From positions 57,730-121,729 of the forward strand of contig JBEKYM010000021.1 in assembly GCA_049510975.1 (NCBI GenBank): 64,000 nt of DNA. Reading direction: 5' to 3'. A program made the translations under genes and the position numbers. The notes beneath the pieces are model-generated. The model saw only the letters and a list, made by a program, of their open reading frames with translations, ran no database searches and had not been told where the DNA came from. Of the stretch, positions 15,581 to 24,441 are shown piece by piece (the stretch's first letter is position 1; each line of letters opens with the position of its first letter). This DNA is from JAKACA01 sp049510975. Lineage in GTDB: Bacteria; Actinomycetota; Acidimicrobiia; Acidimicrobiales; Bog-793.

Positions 15581-16774
15581 GTGCCGTCCCGGAGCCTCGA
15601 TTTCCCCGTGTTCGACGCCGACAATCACATGTACGAGACCCGCGAGGCGCTGACCAGGCACCTGCCGCCCGGCTACGAGGGTGTCATCGACTACGTGGAC
15701 GTTCACGGCCGCACGAAGATCGTCGTGCGGGGGCAGATCAGCAACTACATCCCGAACCCGACCTTCGAAGTCGTGGCGGCGCCCGGCGCTCAGGAAGAGT
15801 ATTTCAAGCACGGCAACCCGGAGGGCAAGAGCTACCGGGAGATCCTGGGCAAGCCCATCAAATCGCTCCCGGCCTTCCGTGAGCCAGCTCCGCGCCTCGA
15901 GCTCATGGACGAGCTGGGCATCGACAAGGCCATGATGTACCCGACGCTGGCGAGCCTCGTCGAGGAGCGGATGCGTGACGACCCGGAGCTCACCCACATC
16001 ACCATCCACGCCCTCAACCAATGGATGTACGAGGAGTGGCACTTCAACTACGAGAACCGCATCTTCTCGACCCCGGTCCTCACGCTGCCGATCGTGGAGC
16101 GGGCGATCGAGGAGCTCGAGTGGGTGCTCGAACGCGGTGCCAAGGCAGTCCTCATCCGCCCGGCGCCGGTGGCGGGCTTTCGCGGTCCCCGCTCGTTTGC
16201 GCTCGAGGAGTTCGACCCGTTCTGGAAGGCCGTCGAGCAGTCCGGCGTACTCGTGATCATGCACGCCTCCGACAGCGGCTACACCCGCTACACCGGCGAG
16301 TGGGAGGGAGTGCGAGGCGAGTACCTCGCCTTCAAGCCGACGCCGTTCGGCCTCGTCTCGATGGGCCACCGCCCGATCGAGGACGCCGTTGCGTCGCTGT
16401 GCTGCCACGGTGTCCTGCATCGCTTTCCCGGGCTCAAGATCGCTCTCGTCGAGAACGGCAGCGCCTGGGTGCGGCCGATCCTCAAGTCACTCGCCGACGT
16501 CTACAACAAGATGCCGCAGGAGCTGCCGGAGAACCCTGTGGACGCCTTCCGGCGCAACATCTGGATGCACCCGTTCCACGAGGAAGACCCACGCGGGCTC
16601 GTCGAGCTGCTCGGCGCCGACAAGGTCATCTTCGGCTCCGACTACCCCCACCCCGAGGGCATGTCAGATCCCCTCGCCTACGTCGACGAGATCGCCGACC
16701 TGCCGGCGGCCGACATCGAGGCGATCATGGGCGGCAACATGTACGGGCTGCTCGGCGTCACCGCCGGCGCCTGA
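15581..16774 (+). CDS. Amidohydrolase (amidohydrolase_2 / ACMSD-like) family protein
   Basis: A 397-residue TIM-barrel metal-dependent hydrolase or decarboxylase. The N-terminal FDADNHMYE takes the place of the first metal-binding HxH/DxD motif. VLVIMHASDSG carries the barrel histidine and IFGSDYPHPEG the C-terminal Asp. The start is GTG 15581 with AGAGGAG upstream. A paralogue is encoded at 23139-24365 (-). Members hydrolyse C-C or C-N bonds or decarboxylate ring acids; substrate unknown. The convergent enoyl-CoA hydratase gene ends 1 nt beyond its stop. Confidence 0.88.
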   Translation: MPSRSLDFPVFDADNHMYETREALTRHLPPGYEGVIDYVDVHGRTKIVVRGQISNYIPNPTFEVVAAPGAQEEYFKHGNPEGKSYREILGKPIKSLPAFREPAPRLELMDELGIDKAMMYPTLASLVEERMRDDPELTHITIHALNQWMYEEWHFNYENRIFSTPVLTLPIVERAIEELEWVLERGAKAVLIRPAPVAGFRGPRSFALEEFDPFWKAVEQSGVLVIMHASDSGYTRYTGEWEGVRGEYLAFKPTPFGLVSMGHRPIEDAVASLCCHGVLHRFPGLKIALVENGSAWVRPILKSLADVYNKMPQELPENPVDAFRRNIWMHPFHEEDPRGLVELLGADKVIFGSDYPHPEGMSDPLAYVDEIADLPAADIEAIMGGNMYGLLGVTAGA

Positions 16775-16775
16775 G

Positions 16776-17663
16776 CTACGGCTCGTCCCGCCTCGCCGGC
16801 TGAACGGGCGGCGCGCTCCCCCAGGCAGGCACCCCGTACTCGGGCGTGCCGACCCATCCGCCGGTCAGCTCTGCCCAATGGGCGTGGTTCAGCTGATGCA
16901 GGCTGAAGCAGGCGTTGAGCGCGTTGTAGAAACCCATGCAGTCCTGGCTCTGGTTCACCGCCTCCTTCACGAGCAAGGACGTGACCGTCGGCAACTTGGC
17001 GACCCGCCGGGCGAGCTCGAGCGTCTTGTCGGCGAGGGCCTCGGGTGCGAACACCTTGTTCACCATGCCGAGCCGGTAGGCCTCGTCGACGTCCATGGAG
17101 TCGCCCGTCAACATGAGCTCTTTCGTCTTGCGGGGGCCGAACTCCCATGGGTGGGCGAAGTACTCGACACCGCACATGCCGAGACGGGCGCCGGTCACGT
17201 CAGCAAAAGTGACGTCCTCGGCAGCGCAGATGAGGTCGCAGGCCCACATCAACATGAGCCCGGCCGCGTACACCGGGCCGTGCACCTGGGCGATCGTGAT
17301 CTTGCGAAGGTCCCGCCAGCGGCGGGTGTTCTCGAAGAAGTAGTGCCACTCCGGGATCATCCGCCGCTCGAGGCCCGGACGGGTGGCGCCGTCGCCGAGG
17401 GCAGTCGGGTGGCGGTTGGGTCCGTTGTACTCCTCCAGGGCCTCGGCGGAACCCATGTCGTGACCGGAGGAGAACATCTTGCCGGTGCCGCCCAGGATGA
17501 CGACGCGGACCTTGTCGTCCGCCTCGGCCTCGCGAAAGGCCTCACCCAGTTCGACGAGCAGGCCGCGGCTCTGGGCGTTGCGCGTCTCTGGCCGGTTGAG
17601 GAGGATGCGGACGATCGCACCATCGTCAAGCGACTCCCAGGTGAGCCATCGGTATTCACCCAC
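16776..17663 (-). CDS. Enoyl-CoA hydratase/isomerase family protein
   Basis: A 295-residue crotonase-fold protein. ILLNRPETRNAQ starts the family core, FSSGHDM provides one oxyanion backbone site, and QVHGPVYAAGLMLMWACD the second. The usual second catalytic glutamate region is replaced by GVEYFAHPWEFGPRKTKELML, so it may be a non-canonical hydratase, isomerase or hydrolase. I chose GTG 17663 because GAAGGAG lies 8 nt upstream; a TTG-initiated extension back to 17744 would read through the regulatory element. It is divergent from the acyl-CoA dehydrogenase pair. Confidence 0.88.
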   Translation of the reverse strand: MGEYRWLTWESLDDGAIVRILLNRPETRNAQSRGLLVELGEAFREAEADDKVRVVILGGTGKMFSSGHDMGSAEALEEYNGPNRHPTALGDGATRPGLERRMIPEWHYFFENTRRWRDLRKITIAQVHGPVYAAGLMLMWACDLICAAEDVTFADVTGARLGMCGVEYFAHPWEFGPRKTKELMLTGDSMDVDEAYRLGMVNKVFAPEALADKTLELARRVAKLPTVTSLLVKEAVNQSQDCMGFYNALNACFSLHQLNHAHWAELTGGWVGTPEYGVPAWGSAPPVQPARRDEP

Positions 17664-17715
17664 GTCGTGTCTCCTTCTCGCCGGCCTGGCGGCGCCTCGG
17701 ATCGTTGCCCGCCGG

Positions 17716-17742
17716 CACCATACCTGATAGACGTGTCTCGCC
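17716..17742 (-). promoter_or_regulatory. Copy 2 of the shared 27-bp element, between hydratase and acyl-CoA dehydrogenase
   Basis: This 27-bp stretch is identical to 26225-26251 at 25 of 27 positions. On the minus strand it ends in a TATGGT-like -10 and lies about 52 nt upstream of the hydratase start. On the plus strand it ends 1 nt before the acyl-CoA dehydrogenase ATG. It may therefore govern both divergent units. Confidence 0.65.
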
Positions 17743-17743
17743 A

Positions 17744-18919
17744 ATGAACCTGGACGTGTCCCCTGCCGAGCGAGATTTCCGCCAACGGGCGCGTGCCTGG
17801 CTGGCCGACAACGTGCCCGCCGATCGGGCGCCGGACGACCCCAAAGCCGCCCAGCAGTTCGAGCTGGCGTGGCAAGCCGTCCAGTACGAAGCCGGCTGGG
17901 CCGGCGTGTCCTGGCCCGTCGAGTACGGCGGTCTCGGCTTGTCGCTCGCCGAGCAGCTCATCTGGTACGAGGAGTACGCGCTGGCCGGTGCGCCGCAGCC
18001 GCGGGCGTGCTTCGTCGGGTTACGACATGCCGGTCCCACGCTCATCCTCCGCGGCTCGCCGGAGCAGAAAGCCGAGCACCTGCCTCGCATCCTTCGTGGG
18101 GAGCTGACGTGGTGTCAGGGTTTCTCGGAACCGGGAGCGGGGTCGGATCTGGCGGGTCTGCGGACACGAGCCGTCACGGACGGCGACCACCTCGTCGTGA
18201 GCGGCCAAAAGATCTGGACGAGCTACGCCGATGTCGCCACGTTCCAAGAGCTGCTCGTTCGCACCGACCCCGATGCGCCCCGCCACCGGGGCATCACGTG
18301 GGTGATCTGCGACATGCGCGCCCCCGGGATCGAGGTGCGGCCCATTCGTACGCTCGCGGGCGTGTCGGAGTTTTGCGAGGTGTTCTACGACGAGGTCCGT
18401 ATCCCACTCGCCAACGTCGTCGGCGACCTGAACGACGGCTGGTCGGTCGCCATGTCGACGCTGTCGTTCGAGCGCGGCACCGCCTTCATGGCCGAGCAGG
18501 TCGGCCTGGAGCGGACCGTCGCCGAGCTGATCGGCGTCGCCGGTGCGGTCGTCGGCCCGGACGGCCGGCGGCCGGCCATCGCCGACGACGAGCTGGCAAG
18601 ACGCCTCGGCCGGGCGCGATCGGAAGTCTCGGCGCTGCGCGCCATGACACTCGCGAGCGTCTCGCGCTCGGCCGGAGCGAGCCAACCCGGCCCCGAGGCT
18701 TCCATGATCCGTGTGCTGTACGGCGAGCTCGAGCAACGCATCGCCAAGCTCGCCCTCGATATCGTCGGGCCGGACAGTGCGGGCGTGGCGGATCTGCCTG
18801 CCCGCCACCGCACCTGGGCCTATGAGTACCTCTGGAGCTTGCAGGCGACCATTGCCGCTGGATCCAAGGACATCCAGCGCAACATCATCGGCGAGCGCGT
18901 CCTCGGCTTGCCGCGGTGA
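17744..18919 (+). CDS. Acyl-CoA dehydrogenase, FadE-like (larger subunit of a heteromeric pair)
   Basis: A 391-residue flavoprotein dehydrogenase of CoA esters. CQGFSEPGAGSDLAGLRT and VVSGQKIWTSYADVA form the FAD-binding beta-domain motif, and the DIQRNIIGERVLGLPR tail is characteristic. ATG 17744 directly follows the 27-bp element with no Shine-Dalgarno site, which suggests a leaderless mRNA. The stop overlaps the second acyl-CoA dehydrogenase gene. In mycobacteria such adjacent alpha/beta FadE pairs form alpha2beta2 enzymes acting on steroid side-chain CoA esters, which is the likely arrangement here. Confidence 0.92.
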   Translation: MNLDVSPAERDFRQRARAWLADNVPADRAPDDPKAAQQFELAWQAVQYEAGWAGVSWPVEYGGLGLSLAEQLIWYEEYALAGAPQPRACFVGLRHAGPTLILRGSPEQKAEHLPRILRGELTWCQGFSEPGAGSDLAGLRTRAVTDGDHLVVSGQKIWTSYADVATFQELLVRTDPDAPRHRGITWVICDMRAPGIEVRPIRTLAGVSEFCEVFYDEVRIPLANVVGDLNDGWSVAMSTLSFERGTAFMAEQVGLERTVAELIGVAGAVVGPDGRRPAIADDELARRLGRARSEVSALRAMTLASVSRSAGASQPGPEASMIRVLYGELEQRIAKLALDIVGPDSAGVADLPARHRTWAYEYLWSLQATIAAGSKDIQRNIIGERVLGLPR

Positions 18920-19938
18920 ACCTCCTCCCGAGCCCCGAGCAGGCGGAGCTGACGGCCGCTGCCGCTCGTTTCCTCGCGGCTGCCGCGCCGGTCAACGACG
19001 CCGGCGCCCTCTGGGGCGAGATGGCGAGCCTCGGCTGGTTGGCGATCGGCGTGAGTGCCGAGCTCGGCGGCGCCGGGGGGTCGGCCGCCGACCAGGCGCT
19101 GCTGTTCCGAGAGCTCGGCCGGGCGCTGGCGCCAGGACCGTTGCTCGGTACGGCCTTGGGCGTGGCGGTCGCCATCGCCGGCGGCCACGCCGAGCTCGCA
19201 CAGTCGCTGATGAACGGCGGAACGACGGCTGCGCTCGCCGAACCGTGGCGCGACGGATCGGCCGGCGTAGCCGGCGGCGAGGCGGGCGCGGCAGGCGGCG
19301 GCGCCCGGGTGAGCGGGCGGTTCCGCCTGCTCGACGTCGACACGGCCGGCTGGGTCACGGTGCTCACCCCGAACGGGCTTGCCATCGTCGGCGCCGAGCA
19401 GGTGCGCGACCGTGCGCACTCGCTGCCGGCGCCGGACGCTACGGTGCCGGTGGCCCTTGCTCAGCTGGACGGCGTCGATGCCGAGCTGGCGGTGACCGGC
19501 GAGGTCGATCGCAGCGTCGTCGTCGCCAGAGGCCGGATCCTGGCGGCCGCCTTGCTGGTCGGCATCCTCGAGGCCGTCCGCGACCTCTCGGTCGCTTACG
19601 TGCTCCAACGCGAGCAGTTCGGCAAGCCGATCGGCTCGTTCCAGGCGGTCAAGCACCGCTGCGCCGACATGGCGGTTCGGGCCGAGGCTGCCGGATCGCT
19701 CCTCTGGCTGGCTGCGCTCTCGCTCGACGCCGGAGCCCCGGACGCCGCACGCCTGGCGGCCTCCGTGAAGGCCCTCGCTTCCGAGTACGCCGTCGTGTCG
19801 GCCCATGACAACGTGCAGAACCACGGCGGGATGGGTTTCACGGCGGAGTGTTCAGCGCATCTGTACGTCAAGCGGGCGCTCGAGTGGTCGGTCACGCTCG
19901 GCACGCCCGACCTACTCCTCGCAGAGGTCGCCCGATGA
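18916..19938 (+). CDS. Acyl-CoA dehydrogenase, smaller/partner subunit
   Basis: A 340-residue acyl-CoA dehydrogenase-like protein with a shortened, Gly/Ala-rich middle domain (GEAGAAGGGARVSGRF near residues 120-135). The C-terminal QREQFGKPIGSFQAVKHRCAD and NHGGMGFTAECSAHLYVKRA are retained. The FAD-binding SEPGAGSD motif of full-length enzymes is absent, as expected for the non-catalytic or half-site partner of a heterotetramer. GTG 18916 overlaps the upstream stop (GTGA), and the stop overlaps the DoxX gene (ATGA). Confidence 0.9.
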   Translation: MNLLPSPEQAELTAAAARFLAAAAPVNDAGALWGEMASLGWLAIGVSAELGGAGGSAADQALLFRELGRALAPGPLLGTALGVAVAIAGGHAELAQSLMNGGTTAALAEPWRDGSAGVAGGEAGAAGGGARVSGRFRLLDVDTAGWVTVLTPNGLAIVGAEQVRDRAHSLPAPDATVPVALAQLDGVDAELAVTGEVDRSVVVARGRILAAALLVGILEAVRDLSVAYVLQREQFGKPIGSFQAVKHRCADMAVRAEAAGSLLWLAALSLDAGAPDAARLAASVKALASEYAVVSAHDNVQNHGGMGFTAECSAHLYVKRALEWSVTLGTPDLLLAEVAR

Positions 19939-20423
19939 GCCAGTCCCTGCTCGCCCAAGTGTTCTCCACCAAGTCCATCGGCCTGAGCGCCCCGCATTGG
20001 CTGGCGGTCCTCCGCATCGGGCTGGGCCTGTGGTGGCTGGAGAGCTTCCGGCACAAGGACAAGAAAGCCTGGTTCGAGCGGGGCTCCGGCATCGGCTGGG
20101 CGAAGTCGGTCGCCGAGAAGCACAAGTGGGGTTTCGTGAAGGCGGGCTTCTCCAAGGTCGTCGAGCCCCACCCGAAGGCCATGGCCTACATCGTGGTGCT
20201 CTCCGAGCTCGCCATCGGCCTCGGCATCACGCTCGGCTTGCTCACCCCGGTCGCCCTCGCCGGCGGGCTGCTCCTCAACATCTTGTACTTCGTGCTCATG
20301 ATCAACGACTGGGCCGAGCAGGGGCAGAACTCGATGATGGCGCTCATCTCGGTCGTGTGCATCTTCGCCCAGGCGAACCAGGCGTGGTCGCTCGACCGGG
20401 TCTTCCACCTCTTCGGCGCCTGA
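19935..20423 (+). CDS. DoxX-family membrane protein
   Basis: A 162-residue protein with about four transmembrane helices. The first region, HWLAVLRIGLGLWWLESF, and the middle YIVVLSELAIGLGITLGLLTPVALAGGLLLN fit the DoxX/DoxD family, whose best-known members are quinone-reducing thiosulfate oxidoreductase subunits or redox partners. It is coupled by ATGA to the acyl-CoA dehydrogenase genes, so it could pass electrons from their flavins to the membrane; this is inference. Confidence 0.82.
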   Translation: MSQSLLAQVFSTKSIGLSAPHWLAVLRIGLGLWWLESFRHKDKKAWFERGSGIGWAKSVAEKHKWGFVKAGFSKVVEPHPKAMAYIVVLSELAIGLGITLGLLTPVALAGGLLLNILYFVLMINDWAEQGQNSMMALISVVCIFAQANQAWSLDRVFHLFGA

Positions 20424-20435
20424 CGGCCGCTCAGG

Positions 20436-21335
20436 CTACGACGGTCGTCCGGCCCGCTCAATCGCCATCGCCAGCATCGGAGCTTCGCCAACGGACCAGT
20501 GCAGGGCCTGGCTGAGCACCGCGGCCGCCGGCCTCACGGCCATGAGCCGGATGCCCGCAGGACGAACGAAACCAAGCTCGCGACGAGCGAACCCCGGCAA
20601 GAGATCGATTCCGGCTTCGATGATGGTGCGGTGCGCGGCCCGCTCGAGCACTGACGAGTCCGGCGGCGGCCGCCGAAGAAACCGCACGATCTTGTCCGCC
20701 TCGAGCCCTCGCTGCAGCTCCGGCTGGAGATCGCGCAGGTAGGCCCGCACCTCCGCCACGCTCTCCGGCACACTGGCCCCGCCGAGCCGGCGCCCGACGA
20801 GAGCAACTTCGGCGAGGTACTGATCCTTCTCGGCGGCCAGCAACGGGTGCTGCGAATACCGCTGGTAGGCGCGCAAGAAGCTCCAGACCTCGGTGACGTG
20901 GACGTAGGTCAGCAACGCCGGGTCGGTGGCCCGGTACCGCCGGCCGCTCGCCGTCGTCCCGCGGACTCGGCCATGGATCGCTCGCACCTGCTGGACGGCG
21001 TCAGAAGCGGCGGCGTGCGAGCCGTAGGTCGTCAGGGCGATGAAGTCCGCGGTGCGCTGCAGTCGCCCGAGCGGATCCTCCCGGTAGTTGGAGTGATCGG
21101 CAACGCCCTGCACGACGAGCGGGTGCAGCGTCTGCAGCAGGAGGGCGGAGAGGCCGCCGACGAGCATCGGGCCGAGGCGGGCATGGACGGTCCAGGTCAT
21201 CGAGTCCGGGCCGAACCAACCGGGATCGCCCGCCGGCTCCTTGTAGAGCTGGAGCGGCCGGCGTCGCTTCCCGAGGGTGTCGTGCACGCGCCGGTCGAGG
21301 CTGTGACGGAGCAGGTGATCGGGTCGGGCGGCCAT
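20436..21335 (-). CDS. Oxygenase MpaB / DUF2236 family protein (Lcp-like)
   Basis: A 299-residue protein of the DUF2236/MpaB family, which includes haem-dependent latex-clearing proteins and fungal MpaB oxygenases. Landmarks are the WTVHARLGPMLVGGLSALLLQ helix, LHPLVVQGVADHSNYREDP, and YVHVTEVWSFLRAY with conserved histidines. ATG 21335 is preferred; GTG 21344 is the alternative. The gene lies alone on the minus strand, convergent with DoxX (12 nt). An oxidative role on a hydrophobic isoprenoid or steroid-like chain would fit the neighbourhood. Confidence 0.85.
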   Translation of the reverse strand: MAARPDHLLRHSLDRRVHDTLGKRRRPLQLYKEPAGDPGWFGPDSMTWTVHARLGPMLVGGLSALLLQTLHPLVVQGVADHSNYREDPLGRLQRTADFIALTTYGSHAAASDAVQQVRAIHGRVRGTTASGRRYRATDPALLTYVHVTEVWSFLRAYQRYSQHPLLAAEKDQYLAEVALVGRRLGGASVPESVAEVRAYLRDLQPELQRGLEADKIVRFLRRPPPDSSVLERAAHRTIIEAGIDLLPGFARRELGFVRPAGIRLMAVRPAAAVLSQALHWSVGEAPMLAMAIERAGRPS

Positions 21336-21374
21336 GACGGTCACAGCCTCGCACGTCCGGCCGCGCTCGTGACC

Positions 21375-21998
21375 TCAGCCCGGATCGGCGATCCGCTGCA
21401 CGAAACGTGCGATCTCCGAAGCCAGCACCGGCACCGTCGTGTCGAGCTCGCCTCGGAACACCGCGCGGTTGCCACCTTCGATGAGGGCGAACAGGCAGAG
21501 GGCGGCGATCTCCGGGTCGAAGACGTCCGATTGGCCGCAAGCCTGCCGAAGGCGGCTCGCCATGTGCCCGGTCGTCGCCCGCAGGCTGCGGAGGGCGGCG
21601 CGGCCGGCGGGGCTCTGCTCGTCCTCGTTGAGCGCCTCGGCGAGGGCCTGCAGGACCGCAGCGTGACGCTGGAAGACCCCGCAGACCGCCTCGGCCCAGG
21701 CTCTCAGTGCGTCGGAGCCACCTTCGCCCTGCTCGATCGCGGGCATCGCCAGCAGGACCGCCCGCAGCTCGGCGTCGACGTCGATCTGGAGCGCCGCCAA
21801 CAGATCGTCCTTGTCGGTGAAGTACACGTACAGCGTGCCATGGGCAACGCCGGCCGCCTTGGCGATGCGGACCATGCGGGCGCCGTGGTAGCCGTGATCG
21901 CCCAGCTCGGCTTCGGCGGCGTCGAGGAGCTTGGCGAGCGTTCTCCGGCCATGGGTCCGAGACGAGCGGGCGGCGACGGTGATGGGCCAGTCGCTCAT
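21375..21998 (-). CDS. TetR-family transcriptional regulator
   Basis: A 207-residue TetR regulator. The helix-turn-helix occupies about residues 20-65: LLDAAEAELGDHGYHGARMV, then KAAGVAHGTLYVYFTDKDDLL. A helical ligand domain follows with CGQSDVFDPEIAALCLFALIEGGNRAVF. The start overlaps the thioesterase stop (ATGA). It is the terminal gene of the minus-strand run deacylase-amidohydrolase-thioesterase and is a candidate reader of the 27-bp elements in this region, though nothing in the sequence proves it. Confidence 0.88.
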   Translation of the reverse strand: MSDWPITVAARSSRTHGRRTLAKLLDAAEAELGDHGYHGARMVRIAKAAGVAHGTLYVYFTDKDDLLAALQIDVDAELRAVLLAMPAIEQGEGGSDALRAWAEAVCGVFQRHAAVLQALAEALNEDEQSPAGRAALRSLRATTGHMASRLRQACGQSDVFDPEIAALCLFALIEGGNRAVFRGELDTTVPVLASEIARFVQRIADPG

Positions 21999-23119
21999 CT
22001 GCCCTCGCCTCCGGCAGGCTCGTCGCCTCGGACCCGGATGAGGATCTCCTGGGCACACGAGGCCACGACGGCGCCGCGTTCGTCGAAGAAGTCCCCCCGG
22101 ATGTAGGCGCGCCCGCCGGCCGCCGCCGGCGACTCCTGCGCGAAGAGCAGCCACTCGTCCACTCGCACTGGCCGATGGAACGAGATCGTGTGGGTCGTGA
22201 CGGCGGAAGCCTGGAGGGCATCCGAGCCGTAGCCCACGCCGGCGTGCGGTCGCATGGCCGCCACCATCATCGTCAGATCGGAGGCATAGGCGAGCAACGC
22301 CTGATGGCCGCCCTCGCCGGCGTCGTGGCGCGGCGGCCTCGGCGAACGCATCCACACCGCCAGCTCCGGCGGCCCGACCGCCAGCCCGTCGAGGACGGGC
22401 GCCGCCGGCGGCCTTCCTTCGCCCGGCAGCGGTTCTGGGTGCTCCGTAGGGACAAATGTGTCCTCAACCGTCACCCAGAAAGGTCCGGCAGCAGCAGCGC
22501 CGGCAGCAGCGCCGGCAGCAGCAGCGCCGGCGGCGCCGACCCCCCCGGCCCCCCCAGCCGCAGCCCCCGCCCCCGCCTCACCGGGCGAGCGCCGGCGGAG
22601 GGGGTCGGGTGAGAGGACGGGGCGGGTTTCGAAGGCGAGGGCGCCGAGCTGGGCGATGGCAGCGACCTCGGACGGCGCCGGCACGACGGGGGGCGTCAGC
22701 GAGTGGTCGAGCAGACGACCGCCGGCGTCGGGAGCGTGCAGGGACACGAGCCCAGTCGCGAGCAGCCGCTCCCCTTGCAAGGCGGCGACGGACCGGGTGG
22801 CGAACGTCTTGCCGTCGTGCAGCGGCTCGACCGACCAGGCGATGGGGAGCTCGGGACGCCCCTCGGCGAGGAAGACGAGGTGCAGCGATCTCACGACCTT
22901 GCCCGGCGTGCAGGCGACGGCGATCGCCTGCGCCAGCAGCTGGCCGCCGAAGAGCCGGCGGTAACCCGGCAGCACGACGTTCGGCCCCTGCCAGATGCCG
23001 CCGCTGACCTCTTCCACCGCGATGGAGGCCTCCAAGGCACTGAGCACGGCTTCGATCCCCCGCGCTCCGGCCATCCCCGCCGGGACCGGTTGTGGCGGTC
23101 GCCGGTCACGACTGCTCAA
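21995..23119 (-). CDS. Acyl-CoA thioesterase II (TesB-like double hotdog) with low-complexity insert
   Basis: A 374-residue TesB-type thioesterase that hydrolyses acyl-CoA to free acid and CoA. The first hotdog runs to about residue 165 (RRLFGGQLLAQA, then RSLHLVFLAEG), the second from about 215 (LLAYASDLTMM with the catalytic Asp, HTISFHRPVRVDEWLLF, and a C-terminal CAQEILIR carrying Gln). An Ala/Gly tract at about 182-213 separates the hotdogs and is encoded by GCC/GCA-type triplet repeats, making the protein longer than usual. Its position between amidohydrolase and TetR genes suggests CoA recycling in the local pathway. Confidence 0.87.
   Translation of the reverse strand: MSSRDRRPPQPVPAGMAGARGIEAVLSALEASIAVEEVSGGIWQGPNVVLPGYRRLFGGQLLAQAIAVACTPGKVVRSLHLVFLAEGRPELPIAWSVEPLHDGKTFATRSVAALQGERLLATGLVSLHAPDAGGRLLDHSLTPPVVPAPSEVAAIAQLGALAFETRPVLSPDPLRRRSPGEAGAGAAAGGAGGVGAAGAAAAGAAAGAAAAGPFWVTVEDTFVPTEHPEPLPGEGRPPAAPVLDGLAVGPPELAVWMRSPRPPRHDAGEGGHQALLAYASDLTMMVAAMRPHAGVGYGSDALQASAVTTHTISFHRPVRVDEWLLFAQESPAAAGGRAYIRGDFFDERGAVVASCAQEILIRVRGDEPAGGEGR
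22486..22536 (-). repeat. In-frame triplet-type repeat inside the TesB gene
   Basis: Units GGCAGCAGCAGCGCC (22486-22500), a 12-bp version (22501-22512), a 15-bp copy (22513-22527) and a degenerate 9-bp copy (22528-22536) encode the Ala/Gly linker between the hotdog domains. Unit lengths are multiples of three, so copy-number change would preserve frame. A C-rich tract follows. Confidence 0.75.
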
Positions 23120-23138
23120 CGGCTCACCGCCTACCGGC

Positions 23139-24365
23139 TCACTTCGTCAGGCCATAGCGCTCCAGGCCGAAGGCCCGGATGGCGTTGCCGCGGGCGAGGG
23201 CGTACAGCTCGTCGTCCGACAGCCCGGCGTCGGTGGCGATCTTCGCCAGCACGGCCTTCGACTCCGGGAACGTCGAATCGGCGTGTGGGTAGTCGGTCTC
23301 GAAGCAGATCTGCGACATGCCGACGACGTCGCGGTTCTTGAGGCCGGTCTCGTCGTCGAACAGGCACCCGTAGATGCGTCCGGGAACGTAGGAGGACGGC
23401 GGGTTCGGGAGCGACGTCCCGAACGAATTGTCCGAGCGCTCCTCCCAGAGCTTGTCCGCCCGCTCGAGGATGTACGGCATCCAACCGACCTGTCCCTCCG
23501 CATAGGCGAGCGTCAGGCCGGGAAAGCGGGTGAGGATGCCCGAGAACAGGTAGTCGACCATCGAGCCCATGGCGTTCTGGAACGTCAGCACGGACGAGAC
23601 GATGAAGGGAGCATCCGGCGAGGTCGACGGCATGCGGGAGGAGGATCCGATGTGCATGCAGAGGACCGTTTCGGTCTCCTCGCACGCCCGGTAGACGGGG
23701 TCCCAGTGGCGGGACTTGTCGTGGATCGAGGGCAGCCCGAGCGGGAACGGGTTCTCCGGGAACGTGATGGCGTGGCTGCCCAGCTCGGCGCACCGCCGGA
23801 TCTCGGCTGCGGCCAACTGCGGATCCCACAGCGGCACCATCGTGAGGGGGATCAGCTTGCCGGCGCCGGCACCGCCGCACCACTCCTCGATCATCCAGTC
23901 GTTGTAGGCCCGCACACAGAGGCCGGCCAGTTCCTTGTCCTCTCGCTCGTAGAACGCCTGCCCGCAAAAGCGCGGGATCGTGTTCGGGAAACAGATGGCG
24001 GCGTCCACGTGGTTGGCGTCCATGTCGGCGAGGCGCTCGGCCTGTTTCCATGCACCGGGGCGGATCTCGTCGAACGTGGTCAGCTTGAACCCGACCTCGT
24101 CGAAACCCACCGCCGCCGACAGCATCAAGAACGGCGAGACGAGATCGTCGTAGTGCCAGACGTCGCACCATTGGCCGTCCTCGGTCACGGTGAAGCCGAC
24201 CGAGCGACCACCGGTGCCTCCGCCGCCCAAGCGCCCCTTCAGCCGGATGACTCTTGGAGCCCGGTCGAGGTACTTCGCCGGCAGGCGGGCCTGCCACAGA
24301 TCCGGGGGCTCGACGACATGGTCGTCGACCGAGATGATTCGGGGGATCTCGTTCAATTCGGCCAT
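23139..24365 (-). CDS. Amidohydrolase (amidohydrolase_2) family protein
   Basis: A 408-residue TIM-barrel metal-dependent hydrolase or decarboxylase, paralogous in type to the 15581-16774 protein. The N-terminal SVDDHVVEPPDLW holds the first metal site, TVLCMHIGSSS a barrel histidine, and CFETDYPHADSTFPES the C-terminal Asp. This is a frequent actinobacterial type near acyl-CoA genes. GAGGAGCC precedes ATG 24365. The gene lies between a D-aminoacylase-like gene (76 nt upstream) and the thioesterase (19 nt downstream). Confidence 0.88.
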   Translation of the reverse strand: MAELNEIPRIISVDDHVVEPPDLWQARLPAKYLDRAPRVIRLKGRLGGGGTGGRSVGFTVTEDGQWCDVWHYDDLVSPFLMLSAAVGFDEVGFKLTTFDEIRPGAWKQAERLADMDANHVDAAICFPNTIPRFCGQAFYEREDKELAGLCVRAYNDWMIEEWCGGAGAGKLIPLTMVPLWDPQLAAAEIRRCAELGSHAITFPENPFPLGLPSIHDKSRHWDPVYRACEETETVLCMHIGSSSRMPSTSPDAPFIVSSVLTFQNAMGSMVDYLFSGILTRFPGLTLAYAEGQVGWMPYILERADKLWEERSDNSFGTSLPNPPSSYVPGRIYGCLFDDETGLKNRDVVGMSQICFETDYPHADSTFPESKAVLAKIATDAGLSDDELYALARGNAIRAFGLERYGLTK

Positions 24366-24441
24366 GGCAGACGGCTCCTCGTGTCAGCAACTCTGTCAAC
24401 AGCAGCCACGATGTCGTGGTTCGGTCGCACCGCCGGCCCGC

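Noticed and set aside
17661..17673. Possible fourth copy of the GAGACACG element
   Set aside because: The match is limited to GAGACACGAC, which here is part of the ribosome-binding site of the hydratase gene; the CTRTCA half is missing.
22486..22560. Possible CRISPR-like or mobile repeat
   Set aside because: The repeats are triplet-based, in frame and inside a thioesterase gene; there are no spacers.
24373..24399. Promoter for the 23139-24365 amidohydrolase with a TTGACA -35
   Set aside because: No acceptable -10 lies 16-18 nt downstream on the minus strand; the gene is more likely read from the deacylase promoter.
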